Below, piece by piece: positions 43,727-51,242 of a DNA stretch of 64,000 nt. The position numbers and the translations under genes were made by a program. Origin of the DNA: Hephaestia caeni (lineage in GTDB: Bacteria; Pseudomonadota; Alphaproteobacteria; Sphingomonadales; Sphingomonadaceae); the NCBI RefSeq assembly GCF_003550065.1, contig NZ_QXDC01000003.1, forward strand, positions 558,001 to 622,000, in the 5' to 3' direction. The notes below the pieces were generated by a model. The model searched no databases. It had not been told where the DNA came from and saw only the letters and a list, made by a program, of their open reading frames with translations. Position 1 is the stretch's first letter. The number at the start of each line of letters is the position of its first letter.

Positions 43727-45269
43727 CAGCGCGGCCGGCCGCGTGCGCGGCCGTCATGCCCAGCGCGATCTTGCCGGCGATCGCGCTGGTATCGAGGTCG
43801 GGATAGGCCGCGCGCAGCATCTCGCCGAACTCGCCGAGATCGGCTGCCGCCGCCATCATCGCCTCGATCTGGCCCAGCAGCGCGCCCATGTCGCCGCGCG
43901 TCTCCTCGACGAGCCGATCGCCGATCGCATCGGCGGGCGTCGGCGCTGCCGCCGGCGCCTCGCTTTCGCGCCGCTGAAGCGCCACCCCGGACGACACCCG
44001 AGCCGCCTCCGGCGCCGGCGCCGGCGCCGCGAGCAGCTCGGCGCCCTCGTCGGGGTCGCTCAATCCGAACTTGTCGCGGATCTCGCTCTGCTGAACGCGC
44101 AGGCCGATCGGCACGAGCTTGGCGAGCGAATCCGCCAGTCCGGTGAGGTCTTCCTGCTTGGGCCGCGCGATGCGCAGCCGCGGATAGCGCTTCTGCGGCC
44201 CGCGATCCAGATCGACCCACGGCCGCACCAGATCGCGGTTGAGCGTCGCGGCGAGCGCCTTGCAGTCGGCGGTTTCGATATCCTCCTGCACCTGCCGGTG
44301 CTCGCGGCTGACCGCGTGCCCGCCCGAGATCGCGTCGGTCGTCGTCGTCTGGCCGAGCACTGCCTTCGACATCTGGCGGTCGAGCCAGTCCGCGCGCTTC
44401 TCGTAGAGCCCCGCGCCCGATCCGATATTCTCCGCCGAAATGAACTCGATCTCCATTTCTGCCGGGATGATCGCCGCGCAGTCGCCGGCGATGTTGGCGA
44501 CGGCGCGGAACAGCGTCTTCTTGTCCTCGTCGCTGGCGCCCGAATGGAATTTGCCGACGCGCACCGGCTGGCCGTACGTCTGCGTGAAGATCGCCCAATC
44601 ACGCAGGGTGAACGCCTTGAACATCCAGCCCCAGGCGGCGAGCCGCGCCAGCCCGCTGCGCACCGGCAGGCCGGACTTCGCCTTGGCGATATGATGGATG
44701 AACTTGAACGGCTCCAGCGGCGTGTCGACGCCGCTCCCATCCTCGCCGCCGCGCAGCATCGGCGTGCGCAGGTCGGTGCGGTCGGGGACGAACCAGCGCG
44801 GGTCGCGCCATTCGAGCCGATCGGGCCGCCACTGGCCCGCGCTCGTGTCCCAGACGATCTCGGTGAAGCTCTCGCCCTTGCCGATCGCGTCGAGCATGTC
44901 GAACACTTCGTCGGCCAGCTCGTCCCGCGTCAGCCAGTCGCGCACCATGTCGGCGAGATCGACGTCGGCCGCGTCGTCGCTTGCCGCATCGACGGTGATG
45001 TCGATCTGCGCGACCGAGCGCTTGCGCGTCGACAGCACCGCCAGATAATGCGGGTCGCGTTCCTCGATCTGCTCGGCCAGCTCGTAATAGCGCAGCGGGT
45101 CGCCGGCGTCGGCCTCGCGCAGGATATTGGCCAGCCGCACCGGGTTGAGCCCGTCGCCCGGATAGCCGCCGAGCGGCGAGCGCACGCCGCCGATCGTCGG
45201 CGTCGCGACCTCGCGCGTCAGCGCCTCCCTGCGGATCGGCCGCCCGTATTGATCCACCAACCCCGTCAT
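43704..45269 (-). CDS. Portal protein (DUF935, Mu gp29 family)
   Basis: 521 residues typical of DUF935: start TGLVDQYGRPIRREALTREV, then RDPHYLAVLSTRKRSVAQID, and a central SPLGGYPGDGLNP. It forms the dodecameric DNA channel. The open frame has an earlier ATG (45374) with a fair ribosome site, but the family start is the one chosen. The C-terminal third is Ala/Pro/Glu-rich. Confidence 0.93.
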   Translation of the reverse strand: MTGLVDQYGRPIRREALTREVATPTIGGVRSPLGGYPGDGLNPVRLANILREADAGDPLRYYELAEQIEERDPHYLAVLSTRKRSVAQIDITVDAASDDAADVDLADMVRDWLTRDELADEVFDMLDAIGKGESFTEIVWDTSAGQWRPDRLEWRDPRWFVPDRTDLRTPMLRGGEDGSGVDTPLEPFKFIHHIAKAKSGLPVRSGLARLAAWGWMFKAFTLRDWAIFTQTYGQPVRVGKFHSGASDEDKKTLFRAVANIAGDCAAIIPAEMEIEFISAENIGSGAGLYEKRADWLDRQMSKAVLGQTTTTDAISGGHAVSREHRQVQEDIETADCKALAATLNRDLVRPWVDLDRGPQKRYPRLRIARPKQEDLTGLADSLAKLVPIGLRVQQSEIRDKFGLSDPDEGAELLAAPAPAPEAARVSSGVALQRRESEAPAAAPTPADAIGDRLVEETRGDMGALLGQIEAMMAAAADLGEFGEMLRAAYPDLDTSAIAGKIALGMTAAHAAGRAGVVDDRA

Positions 45270-45412
45270 CGCACCCGACCCTTCAATCCAGACATGCCCG
45301 TAAGAGGGCGTGAGAGGCCCCTTGTGGCGCCGATCGCCGCGAGCGGCGCCCACGACACCCCTTCGCCGCCCCATCGCGCTCCTGACGCGTTATTTCGGAT
45401 CGTCGCGATCAC
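45266..45412 (-). CDS. Possible 48-residue protein between terminase and portal
   Basis: A frame that starts at a GTG overlapping the terminase stop and ends in a TGA overlapping the portal ATG. Double overlap is unlikely by chance in a 139-bp gap and suggests a real gene, but the product (ATIRNNASGARWGGEGVSW) has no family. The alternative is that the gap is non-coding leader. Confidence 0.35.
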   Translation of the reverse strand: MIATIRNNASGARWGGEGVSWAPLAAIGATRGLSRPLTGMSGLKGRVR

Positions 45413-46782
45413 CACCGCGCGCCCCTGATCCCGGCCCCCAGCGGCGGCCGCCACCAGCCGCGCTCATCGTCGTCGTCATCGGGGTCGTTGAAGTCGTCGC
45501 GATCGCGGCGGCCGGCGGGCTCGTAGCCGTACACCGGGATCGTCCCGTCGGCGGCGTGGATGCCGAGAAACGCCGCCCAGGTGCGATCGGCGTGATCGTC
45601 GTCGCGCTCCGCGACGAAGCGCGGCGCCCCGGTCGCCGACGCCACCCTGCGCAGCTTGTGGAGATCGGCGCGCAGCTTGGCGTCGCCCTCGCTGATCCGC
45701 ACCCGGCGTCCTTCGAAGAAATCCTTGCCGCGCGTTGCCATCACCAGCTTGCTCGGCCCGGTGAACAGCACGCCCTCGATTCGGCTGCCATATCGGCGCT
45801 GCGCGTCCTCGACGACCTTTTCGCCCATGCCGGTTTGGTCGATGCAGGCGCGGCCGACGCGATAGCGCAGCATCACCTCGTCGAACGCCGCATCCATATC
45901 CGCGAAGCTCGCGCGCTTCTGCTCGATCCGCTCCCGCTCCCACAACACGTCGCCGATCTGCTCCCACACCCAGATCACATGCAGATCGTTGCGCCGGCCG
46001 ATATCGCGGCCGACGAAGCACACGCCGCCCTGATAGGCGTCAGGCTCGCCGGCCGTCGCCTCCTCGCAACTCATGATCAGCTCGTAGGACAGCCACGCGC
46101 TCGCCTCGTCCAGCCACTTGAGTTCGAACTCCTGGCTCCACAGATCCTCGTCGGCCATGCCGGCGCGAAGCTGGTCGATATCGCGCGGCAGGCCGTCGCG
46201 CACCGCCTGATAGATATCGACGATGTGGCGCGACCAGGTTGTGTCGTCGGCCGTCATGATCTCGTAGAATTTGTTCCCCTTGCCTTTGGGCGTCGAGGTG
46301 ACGCGCAAGTCCCACCCTTTCGAGATCACGGGGAACAGCGCGCCCCATATCTCGCGGCTGTCTTTGTGGATCGCGAACTCGTCGAGAAACACGTTGCGCG
46401 AAAAACCGCGCGCGGTGTCGGGGTTGGCGGGCAACGCCGTCACCTTCGATCCGTGCGGAAACGTCACTTCCTGCGCGCGGTAGACGAACCCGTCCGGGCT
46501 CTCCCAATCGTATTCCTCGGCCTCGAACCCCATCGCATAGGCTTTCGCGTGGAGCTTGATCCCTTCGTTCATCGCTTCGGCCGCCTGCCGCGCCCCGCGC
46601 GACAGGATCACCCACGGCTCGCGGCGGGCCTGCGTGGCGGCCTCGACACAGCGATCGACGATCTCCAGCGTCGTCGTGAACGTCTTGCCGGTCTGGCGCG
46701 CGAACATCCCGGCCTTGAACCGGCTGCGGTCGAGAAACCACCGCCGCTGATAGCCGTAGAGCGGAACAGCGGGGCCGGTCAT
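45409..46782 (-). CDS. Large terminase subunit (Mu gp28 family)
   Basis: 457 residues. Walker A-like RQTGKT (29-34), Walker B VFLDEF, and nuclease motifs in the C-terminal half (FVGRDIGRRNDLHVIW with the first Asp, and IDQTGMGEKV). It packages phage DNA into proheads. The C-terminus is an acidic run (DDFNDPDDDDDERG). Start chosen at the ATG overlapping the preceding stop; an earlier in-frame start would read through two upstream genes. Confidence 0.93.
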   Translation of the reverse strand: MTGPAVPLYGYQRRWFLDRSRFKAGMFARQTGKTFTTTLEIVDRCVEAATQARREPWVILSRGARQAAEAMNEGIKLHAKAYAMGFEAEEYDWESPDGFVYRAQEVTFPHGSKVTALPANPDTARGFSRNVFLDEFAIHKDSREIWGALFPVISKGWDLRVTSTPKGKGNKFYEIMTADDTTWSRHIVDIYQAVRDGLPRDIDQLRAGMADEDLWSQEFELKWLDEASAWLSYELIMSCEEATAGEPDAYQGGVCFVGRDIGRRNDLHVIWVWEQIGDVLWERERIEQKRASFADMDAAFDEVMLRYRVGRACIDQTGMGEKVVEDAQRRYGSRIEGVLFTGPSKLVMATRGKDFFEGRRVRISEGDAKLRADLHKLRRVASATGAPRFVAERDDDHADRTWAAFLGIHAADGTIPVYGYEPAGRRDRDDFNDPDDDDDERGWWRPPLGAGIRGARW

Positions 46783-47039
46783 TTCCCCACCGTCATTCTG
46801 GACGAAGCGCAGCGACTGGTGAGCGAGCCTTTCGCGTTCAGTCGCATCTCGACACGCCAGCCATTGGCGTAATCGGCGCGCACGCGGCGCGGCCTGTCCG
46901 CCGCGTCGAACCAGCCGATCACCGATTCGGGCGCCGCGCCGCCGGCAACCGGGAAGACGTCGTGTAGCACCTCGGCCAGTTCGACGGGATCGAGCGCGGC
47001 GCGGCGCAAGCTGGGCGAGCGTTTTGGTTTCCGCTTCAC
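46779..47039 (-). CDS. Small phage protein between terminase subunits
   Basis: 86 residues, basic at both ends (KRKPKRSPSLRRAALDPVELA, then NAKGSLTSRCASSRM). ATGA overlaps on both sides support translation. Unknown function; a DNA-binding or packaging accessory role is possible. Confidence 0.6.
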   Translation of the reverse strand: MKRKPKRSPSLRRAALDPVELAEVLHDVFPVAGGAAPESVIGWFDAADRPRRVRADYANGWRVEMRLNAKGSLTSRCASSRMTVGK

Positions 47040-47644
47040 CGTTCGAAAATCCCGTAGACATCCTCGCGGATCGCCTTGAGCACCGCCTTCGGATCAGCAA
47101 GCGTATGATCACCCGCGAGCTTGTCACCAGCCGCATCGATCGCGCGATCGACCTTCGCCTTGACCTGATCTTCGAGCCGCTTGCGATGATCAGCCGACAC
47201 CTTCTGCGCGGTCACCGCCGATGCGACCGCGCGCGACAGCTCCATCACTTCCTTTGATCCCACCCCCATCTCATCGGTCGAAAGACCGCGTTCGAGCAGC
47301 CGGAAAGCCGCGAGCTTCACCATCTCGGCCACCGCCACCGTCACCTGATCGGGGCCGTCCGTGCCGAGCGACTGGACGAGTTCGTCGCTGATTCGACGTA
47401 CTTCATCGAGCTGGCGAAACTGGATCGCCTTGCGCACCGCGTATCGCGACCAGGCCGACTTCGAGATCGAGCCGATCCCGCGATCCGCGAGCCGAGCATT
47501 GAACTCGGCGAGGATCGCGTTGAGCGGCATCTTGCGCTCGCGCAGCGCGGCGAGCGCCCAGACGACATCGGGCTCGGCCTCGTCGGGCAAGAGGTCGATC
47601 GACGACAGCCGGCCCCGGCCTTCGCGACGGTCGGCGTCGCCCAT
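47036..47644 (-). CDS. Small terminase subunit (DUF3486, Mu gp27 family)
   Basis: 202 residues: SSIDLLPDEAEPDVVWALA at the start, then FNARLADRGIGSISKSAWSR, the DUF3486 pattern. It probably binds the pac region near the phage end to start packaging. Helical throughout. The gene order DUF2730, gp26-like, DUF3486 is that of Mu. Confidence 0.88.
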   Translation of the reverse strand: MGDADRREGRGRLSSIDLLPDEAEPDVVWALAALRERKMPLNAILAEFNARLADRGIGSISKSAWSRYAVRKAIQFRQLDEVRRISDELVQSLGTDGPDQVTVAVAEMVKLAAFRLLERGLSTDEMGVGSKEVMELSRAVASAVTAQKVSADHRKRLEDQVKAKVDRAIDAAGDKLAGDHTLADPKAVLKAIREDVYGIFER

Positions 47645-47647
47645 CGC

Positions 47648-47944
47648 TCAATCCTCGTCCGAAGGCCGCGACACGCCCTCGACGATCGCGCGGCGCTCGA
47701 CATGCGCGCGACCGAGCTTGGTCAGCGCGGCGACGATGACTGTCCCGGCCTCGCTGACGTTCACCGCGCCGAGTTGGTCGAGCATGCGAAGCTGCGTCGC
47801 CACCCACTCGCGCGTGCGGCCGATCCCGAACACGTCGAGCACGCGCATCAGCGCGATCTCGTTCATCCGGCCGTCGACTTGCCGCGCCAACTCTTTCAGG
47901 ATGATCAGGCGCGCGTCCTCGGCGATCCTGTCGTCGTAATTCAT
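47648..47944 (-). CDS. Winged-helix phage protein (Mu gp26-like)
   Basis: 98 residues with a winged-helix look (ARLIILKELARQVDGRMNEI, then VFGIGRTREWVATQLRMLDQLG). It matches the small HTH protein between DUF2730 and DUF3486 in Mu-like phages. Possibly a DNA-binding packaging factor. Confidence 0.72.
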   Translation of the reverse strand: MNYDDRIAEDARLIILKELARQVDGRMNEIALMRVLDVFGIGRTREWVATQLRMLDQLGAVNVSEAGTVIVAALTKLGRAHVERRAIVEGVSRPSDED

Positions 47945-48300
47945 GCCTTCGTCTCTCTAAGGTAGTCTTCGATCCGCCTGACGGTGCGCGCCACGGAGGT
48001 GATCTCCGCGTCGAACGTGCCCATCTGACCCTTCATTTCGGCCATCGCGATCCGCAGGTCGGCGACGTCATCTTTGCTCGGAAGGTGCGGCAGCGCGTCC
48101 TCGATGCGCTGAACGCGGCTGTCGAGCGCATCGATGTCGTCGCCGACTTCGGTCAGCGCGCCGTTCGTCTCAGCGCGCTGATCTTTTAGCTTGTGCGCCA
48201 GCTCGCGCCCGCTCTTGCTGAACCAGACGTAGACCGTGTTGCCGATCGACAGGATCAGCGCGATCGCGCCGAGCCAGCGCGTGATGCTGTCCGCGTCCAT
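47941..48300 (-). CDS. DUF2730 protein (Mu gp25-like)
   Basis: 119 residues with an N-terminal transmembrane helix (LGAIALILSIGNTVYVWF) and a long coiled coil (DALDSRVQRIEDALPHLPSK), the DUF2730 layout. Role unknown; lies between the lysis and packaging genes, as in Mu. ATGA overlap with the next gene. Confidence 0.82.
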   Translation of the reverse strand: MDADSITRWLGAIALILSIGNTVYVWFSKSGRELAHKLKDQRAETNGALTEVGDDIDALDSRVQRIEDALPHLPSKDDVADLRIAMAEMKGQMGTFDAEITSVARTVRRIEDYLRETKA

Positions 48301-48521
48301 TACCACCCCCTCATCGCGCGTACCTCGCGGCGCCGCTCGCACTCGACGCACCGGATCGCTGATGTCAGCGCCGCGCGCCTCGCCGGCTCGATCCCGTCGC
48401 CGCAATTCAGGCAATGCGCTCGCCCGGTGCGCGCGATCCGGCGCCGCACCCGCTCCACGCCGGCGTCGCGCTCTTCCTCGATGCGCACCGCCATGTTCTC
48501 GATGAGTCGTTCGCCGTTCAC
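48300..48521 (-). CDS. TraR/DksA-type zinc-finger protein
   Basis: 73 residues with C-x2-C...C-x2-C (Cys37, Cys40, Cys58, Cys61) in the DksA/TraR arrangement (HCLNCGDGIEPARR, then AIRCVECERRRE). TraR-like proteins bind the RNAP secondary channel and mimic DksA with ppGpp. Here it may redirect host transcription during lytic growth. It lies after the spanin genes, as in Mu. Confidence 0.85.
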   Translation of the reverse strand: MNGERLIENMAVRIEEERDAGVERVRRRIARTGRAHCLNCGDGIEPARRAALTSAIRCVECERRREVRAMRGW

Positions 48522-49039
48522 GGCGCGGCCTCATTGCCGATGTCGACGCGCGCTTGCGCCTCGACCCAGTTGATCAGTTCGTCGAGCTGGATGGCCTGCT
48601 CGGTCGCGACAAGCGCGTCGTCGAGCCCGAGGCCGGCGGCAGGAAGTCGATCTTCGCAGGCCGCTTCATCAGCGCCGCCGGCGGCTGCGCCGGCGGCGGG
48701 CACTGGCGCGTCTGCGCGATCGCCGGCACGGGCTTCGGCGTCGCGGCGCAGGCGCTCAGCGCGAGCGCGCACATCGGCAATGCGAGCTTCGTAATCATCG
48801 GTGATTTCCTTCGAGATGCGATTCTGTTCGGCGTCGACCCGCTGCCGGTTCGCCGCATCCTTGCGCGACGCCTCGGTCGCCGCCGCCCAATAGGAGGCCA
48901 CCGTCTGCTGATGCGCGGCACGTTCGTCGGCGAGGTCCTGGGTGCGATCGGCGAGCGTCCCGCGCGTGACGAACAGCGCGATCGCCAGCGCCGCGATCGG
49001 CGCCGCCCACCAATAGCGAAGCAGGAGCGCCCAGGTCAT
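48518..49039 (-). CDS. i-spanin candidate (Rz-like)
   Basis: 173 residues: one N-terminal transmembrane helix (about 9-25) and a long charged coiled coil (TQDLADERAAHQQTVASYW, then YEARIADVRARAERLRRDAE). This is the build of an inner-membrane spanin. An embedded lipoprotein frame (48574-48798) provides the outer-membrane partner. It follows the holin candidate and endolysin. Confidence 0.78.
   Translation of the reverse strand: MTWALLLRYWWAAPIAALAIALFVTRGTLADRTQDLADERAAHQQTVASYWAAATEASRKDAANRQRVDAEQNRISKEITDDYEARIADVRARAERLRRDAEARAGDRADAPVPAAGAAAGGADEAACEDRLPAAGLGLDDALVATEQAIQLDELINWVEAQARVDIGNEAAP
48574..48798 (-). CDS. o-spanin candidate (Rz1-like), nested in the Rz gene
   Basis: A 74-residue frame inside the Rz-like gene, in another reading frame. 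It begins with a lipoprotein signal (lipobox LSAC, Cys17) and continues Pro-rich (CPPPAQPPAALMKRP). This is the hallmark of Rz1 outer-membrane spanins. ATG start at MITKLALPM. Confidence 0.72.
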   Translation of the reverse strand: MITKLALPMCALALSACAATPKPVPAIAQTRQCPPPAQPPAALMKRPAKIDFLPPASGSTTRLSRPSRPSSSTN

Positions 49040-49263
49040 TGCCCGCCGCCCTCCTGTTTCTGCCGGAAGTGTATCCAACCTGCCGCCGCCGCGAAGATCG
49101 CCGCGCACCCGCCGCCGACCCCCACCGGATCGAACTCGCCGCGCGCCGATAACTGCCAGAACACCCCGCCCCAGAAGGCGAGCACCGATATCGCCGACAT
49201 GGTCCGCGCGATATCGAGCGAGACGTTGCCCCGCGTGAAGAGCAGGTCTTTCAGCAGCTTCAT
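49036..49263 (-). CDS. Holin candidate
   Basis: 75 residues with two hydrophobic segments (ISVLAFWGGVFWQLSA and VGGGCAAIFAAAAGWIHF) and a charged tail. Small two-helix membrane protein directly between endolysin and spanin genes, the usual holin place. The open frame extends upstream, but this ATG gives a short amphipathic start. Assignment is by size and context only. Confidence 0.62.
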   Translation of the reverse strand: MKLLKDLLFTRGNVSLDIARTMSAISVLAFWGGVFWQLSARGEFDPVGVGGGCAAIFAAAAGWIHFRQKQEGGGQ

Positions 49264-49472
49264 TGTACCGTCCGCTCGCGGATCAGACGCGTTTCCAGAA
49301 TGTCGAATGCTCGCTGCCGCCGCGCTACCAGCTCGGCGCCGGCACCGGCTGCAAGCGAAGCAATTGCTTCGGAGCGCATCGCCATAGGATGAGGGAGAGC
49401 CGCCCTCATCCTTGCGCGGCGCACCGCGATCTCGATCTCGATCGAGATATCGTCGAGCAGCACCGACATCAC
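49260..49472 (-). CDS. Small hypothetical lysis-cassette protein
   Basis: 70 residues without a clear membrane segment (DDISIEIEIAVRRARMR, then AGAELVARRQRAFDILETR). Overlaps the endolysin and holin-like genes by 4 nt each. Possibly a regulator of lysis; unknown family. Confidence 0.55.
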   Translation of the reverse strand: MMSVLLDDISIEIEIAVRRARMRAALPHPMAMRSEAIASLAAGAGAELVARRQRAFDILETRLIRERTVQ

Positions 49473-50014
49473 GCGCCGCCCACCCTGTTCGCGAGCCAGC
49501 CGTAAACGAATGCTTCATTCGCCGCCCGCCGCTCGGCGATCTCGATGTAGCGCGCGCCCTGGAGCGCATCGACCGCGCGCAGCAGCACCGTCTCGCCGGC
49601 CGCCCCACGCGCCTTGCGATAGGCGTCGAGCGCGGCGAGCGTCATCGCGCCGATCGCGCCGTCCGCCGCGATGTCGGGATAATCGACCGCGCCCCGGTTG
49701 AGCGCGTTCAGCGCGCGCTGCAGGAATGTGGCGGCGACCGCCGGCCCCATGTTCACGCCGGTATCGAACAGCTCTTCGGCAAGACGGGGATAGCGCTGTC
49801 CGACCTGATCGAATCGCGGGCCAGACCAATAGCGCTTGCGATAAATATCTTCGGCCCTGCCCCGCGGCAGCGCCTTCATCGAACCGGCATAGCCATAGGC
49901 GCGGGCGACCTGCTCGGTGACACCCCAATTCGTCGGCCCGCCTTTGTCGGCGGGATGATCGACATAGCCGCCTTCGCGCTTGATCAGGTCGTTGATGAGG
50001 CGGTCGATATCCAT
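49469..50014 (-). CDS. Endolysin, glycoside hydrolase family 108 (N-acetylmuramidase)
   Basis: 181 residues: the GH108 catalytic motif REGGYVDHPADKGGPTNWG with Glu14, and a C-terminal peptidoglycan-binding domain (about 95-180). It cleaves the glycan backbone at lysis. The ATG follows CAGGAGTCGC, a close ribosome site; an ATG further upstream would lie within a terminator stem. No signal peptide, so a holin is needed. Confidence 0.92.
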   Translation of the reverse strand: MDIDRLINDLIKREGGYVDHPADKGGPTNWGVTEQVARAYGYAGSMKALPRGRAEDIYRKRYWSGPRFDQVGQRYPRLAEELFDTGVNMGPAVAATFLQRALNALNRGAVDYPDIAADGAIGAMTLAALDAYRKARGAAGETVLLRAVDALQGARYIEIAERRAANEAFVYGWLANRVGGA

Positions 50015-50029
50015 GCGACTCCTGCTTCG

Positions 50030-50060
50030 AAAAATGGCCGGCGACATGCCGCCGCCGGCC
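50030..50060 (-). terminator. Intrinsic terminator before the late operon
   Basis: Leftward, GGCCGGCG and CGCCGGCC form an 8-bp stem around a 9-nt loop, followed by ATTTTT. It lies between mor and the endolysin gene, just before the latter's ribosome site. Confidence 0.8.
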
Positions 50061-50106
50061 AGGCATCGGAGAGAGCTGCAAAGTGCTGGATCGGGGCGAT
50101 GAATTA

Positions 50107-50128
50107 CATGCCCGCCGGGGCGGGCATG
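50107..50128. promoter_or_regulatory. Palindrome CATGCCCGCC/GGCGGGCATG after mor
   Basis: A perfect 10-bp inverted repeat with a 2-nt centre, 14 bp after mor. It is nearly the same as the hairpin at 41810-41827. It may be a terminator for the early transcript or a site for the Mor-like activator upstream of the late genes. The 127-bp gap holds the late-promoter candidates. Confidence 0.5.
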
Positions 50129-50141
50129 GGTGGCCGGTGTC

Positions 50142-50507
50142 TCAGGCGAGCGTGCCGAACAGGCTGGGTTGAGAGCCCTTCTCGGGCTTGTCGCGCATCC
50201 GGGCGAACAGCTTGTCGACGCCCGGCTCGGTCATGCCGAGCCGACGCGCGATCGCCGCGTTGCTCAGCCCGGCGGCGCGATAGTGACGCGCCCGAAGCTC
50301 GCGCGCAAGCGGCACCCGAATCTGCGCCGGGGCGCAGCGGCGACACAGCCGCTCGGCGGCGGCCAGGCCGATCGCGACGGCGATCTCGTGGTCGGGCCGC
50401 ATCGTGTGCGGCACATAAAGGCGGGTGCCCCCGAACGCCTGCGCCAGCCGGACGAACGCGTCGTCGCCCAGCAGCGCTTGCAGATCGAAGATCACCCCGC
50501 CGCTCAT
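50142..50507 (-). CDS. Mor/C-family transcriptional activator
   Basis: 121 residues of the Mor transcription activator family: an N-terminal dimerisation part (IFDLQALLGDDAFVRLAQA, then GGTRLYVPHTMRPDHEIAV) and a C-terminal HTH (GLSNAAIARRLGMTEPGVDK). It activates late or middle phage promoters. Only one Mor/C-type protein is present, as in B3-like phages; Mu has two. The frame is open upstream, but this ATG overlaps the previous stop by 4 nt. Confidence 0.88.
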   Translation of the reverse strand: MSGGVIFDLQALLGDDAFVRLAQAFGGTRLYVPHTMRPDHEIAVAIGLAAAERLCRRCAPAQIRVPLARELRARHYRAAGLSNAAIARRLGMTEPGVDKLFARMRDKPEKGSQPSLFGTLA

Positions 50508-50776
50508 GGGTTCAGCGATGCTCCCCGGCCGGTGAGCATGATCGCGCGCAGCCGCTCGCTGTCCTTGTCCAGCACCGTCACGACCGTATCGTCGCGCACG
50601 AGGTACGACAGGCCGTCGATCGTGATCAGGTAATCCCCGCCGCCGATCGAGCGCGCCGCCGCGGCCGCGCGCGCCAGCGATGCCTCGACCGTCAGCCGCA
50701 ACCGTTCGAGGTCGATCTGCGCGCCGCGCTCCAACAGCCGGATTAGCGCATGATCGGAGAGCTTGGCGCCGCTCAC
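50504..50776 (-). CDS. Hypothetical early protein
   Basis: 90 residues beginning at a GTG that overlaps the preceding stop. SDHALIRLLERGAQIDLERLR suggests a helical start, followed by a beta part (GGDYLITIDGLSYLVRDDTV). It has the length and strand pattern of small phage proteins of unknown role that precede mor. No family assigned. Confidence 0.62.
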   Translation of the reverse strand: MSGAKLSDHALIRLLERGAQIDLERLRLTVEASLARAAAAARSIGGGDYLITIDGLSYLVRDDTVVTVLDKDSERLRAIMLTGRGASLNP

Positions 50777-51018
50777 GAGCGCGGTCCGTTCGTAATGATC
50801 TCGTGGTGGCGCATCCGCACAAACGGGATGGTATCGGCGCCCTCGTGGCGCCTGTCGGTAGACGAGCGAGCTTCGATGATGTGAAAGGTCTCGCCCCGCA
50901 GGGTATCGTTCAAGCCGGCCGCGATCGCTTCGGCGCGCGTATCGAATTCGCCGATGCAATAAGTACCGTCGCCTTCAACATCCGACGAATATCCCGCCCA
51001 CCACGTCCAAGGCGTCAT
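50773..51018 (-). CDS. Hypothetical early protein
   Basis: 81 residues: TPWTWWAGYSSDVEGDGTYCI, then ARSSTDRRHEGADTIPFVR. Trp-rich start and a mixed alpha/beta composition. Overlaps both neighbours. Unknown. Confidence 0.58.
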   Translation of the reverse strand: MTPWTWWAGYSSDVEGDGTYCIGEFDTRAEAIAAGLNDTLRGETFHIIEARSSTDRRHEGADTIPFVRMRHHEIITNGPRS

Positions 51019-51242
51019 TGGAAGCGCTCCTCTGATGAATGCTGATCAGGGCCAAGCGGCAGCGCCGTGCCGCAACGCGCGCATTCCGCCGACACGCGGC
51101 CGACGAACCACGCGCCGCTGGCACAACCGGGGCAGCGGCAGCCGACCGAATAGACCGGCCGATAACCACGGTGCGCCACGTCGTCGGCGACGAGGCGGCG
51201 CGGCGCCGATGCGCGCGGCAAGCGGAGCGCGACCACACCCAT
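51015..51242 (-). CDS. Small zinc-ribbon protein
   Basis: 75 residues with four cysteines arranged C-x2-C...C-x2-C (GCRCPGCASGAWF, then AECARCGTALP), a likely zinc ribbon. The start ATG overlaps the GemA stop (TGATG). It may bind nucleic acid or a host protein. The frame is open much further upstream within gemA, where it is a shadow. Confidence 0.65.
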   Translation of the reverse strand: MGVVALRLPRASAPRRLVADDVAHRGYRPVYSVGCRCPGCASGAWFVGRVSAECARCGTALPLGPDQHSSEERFQ

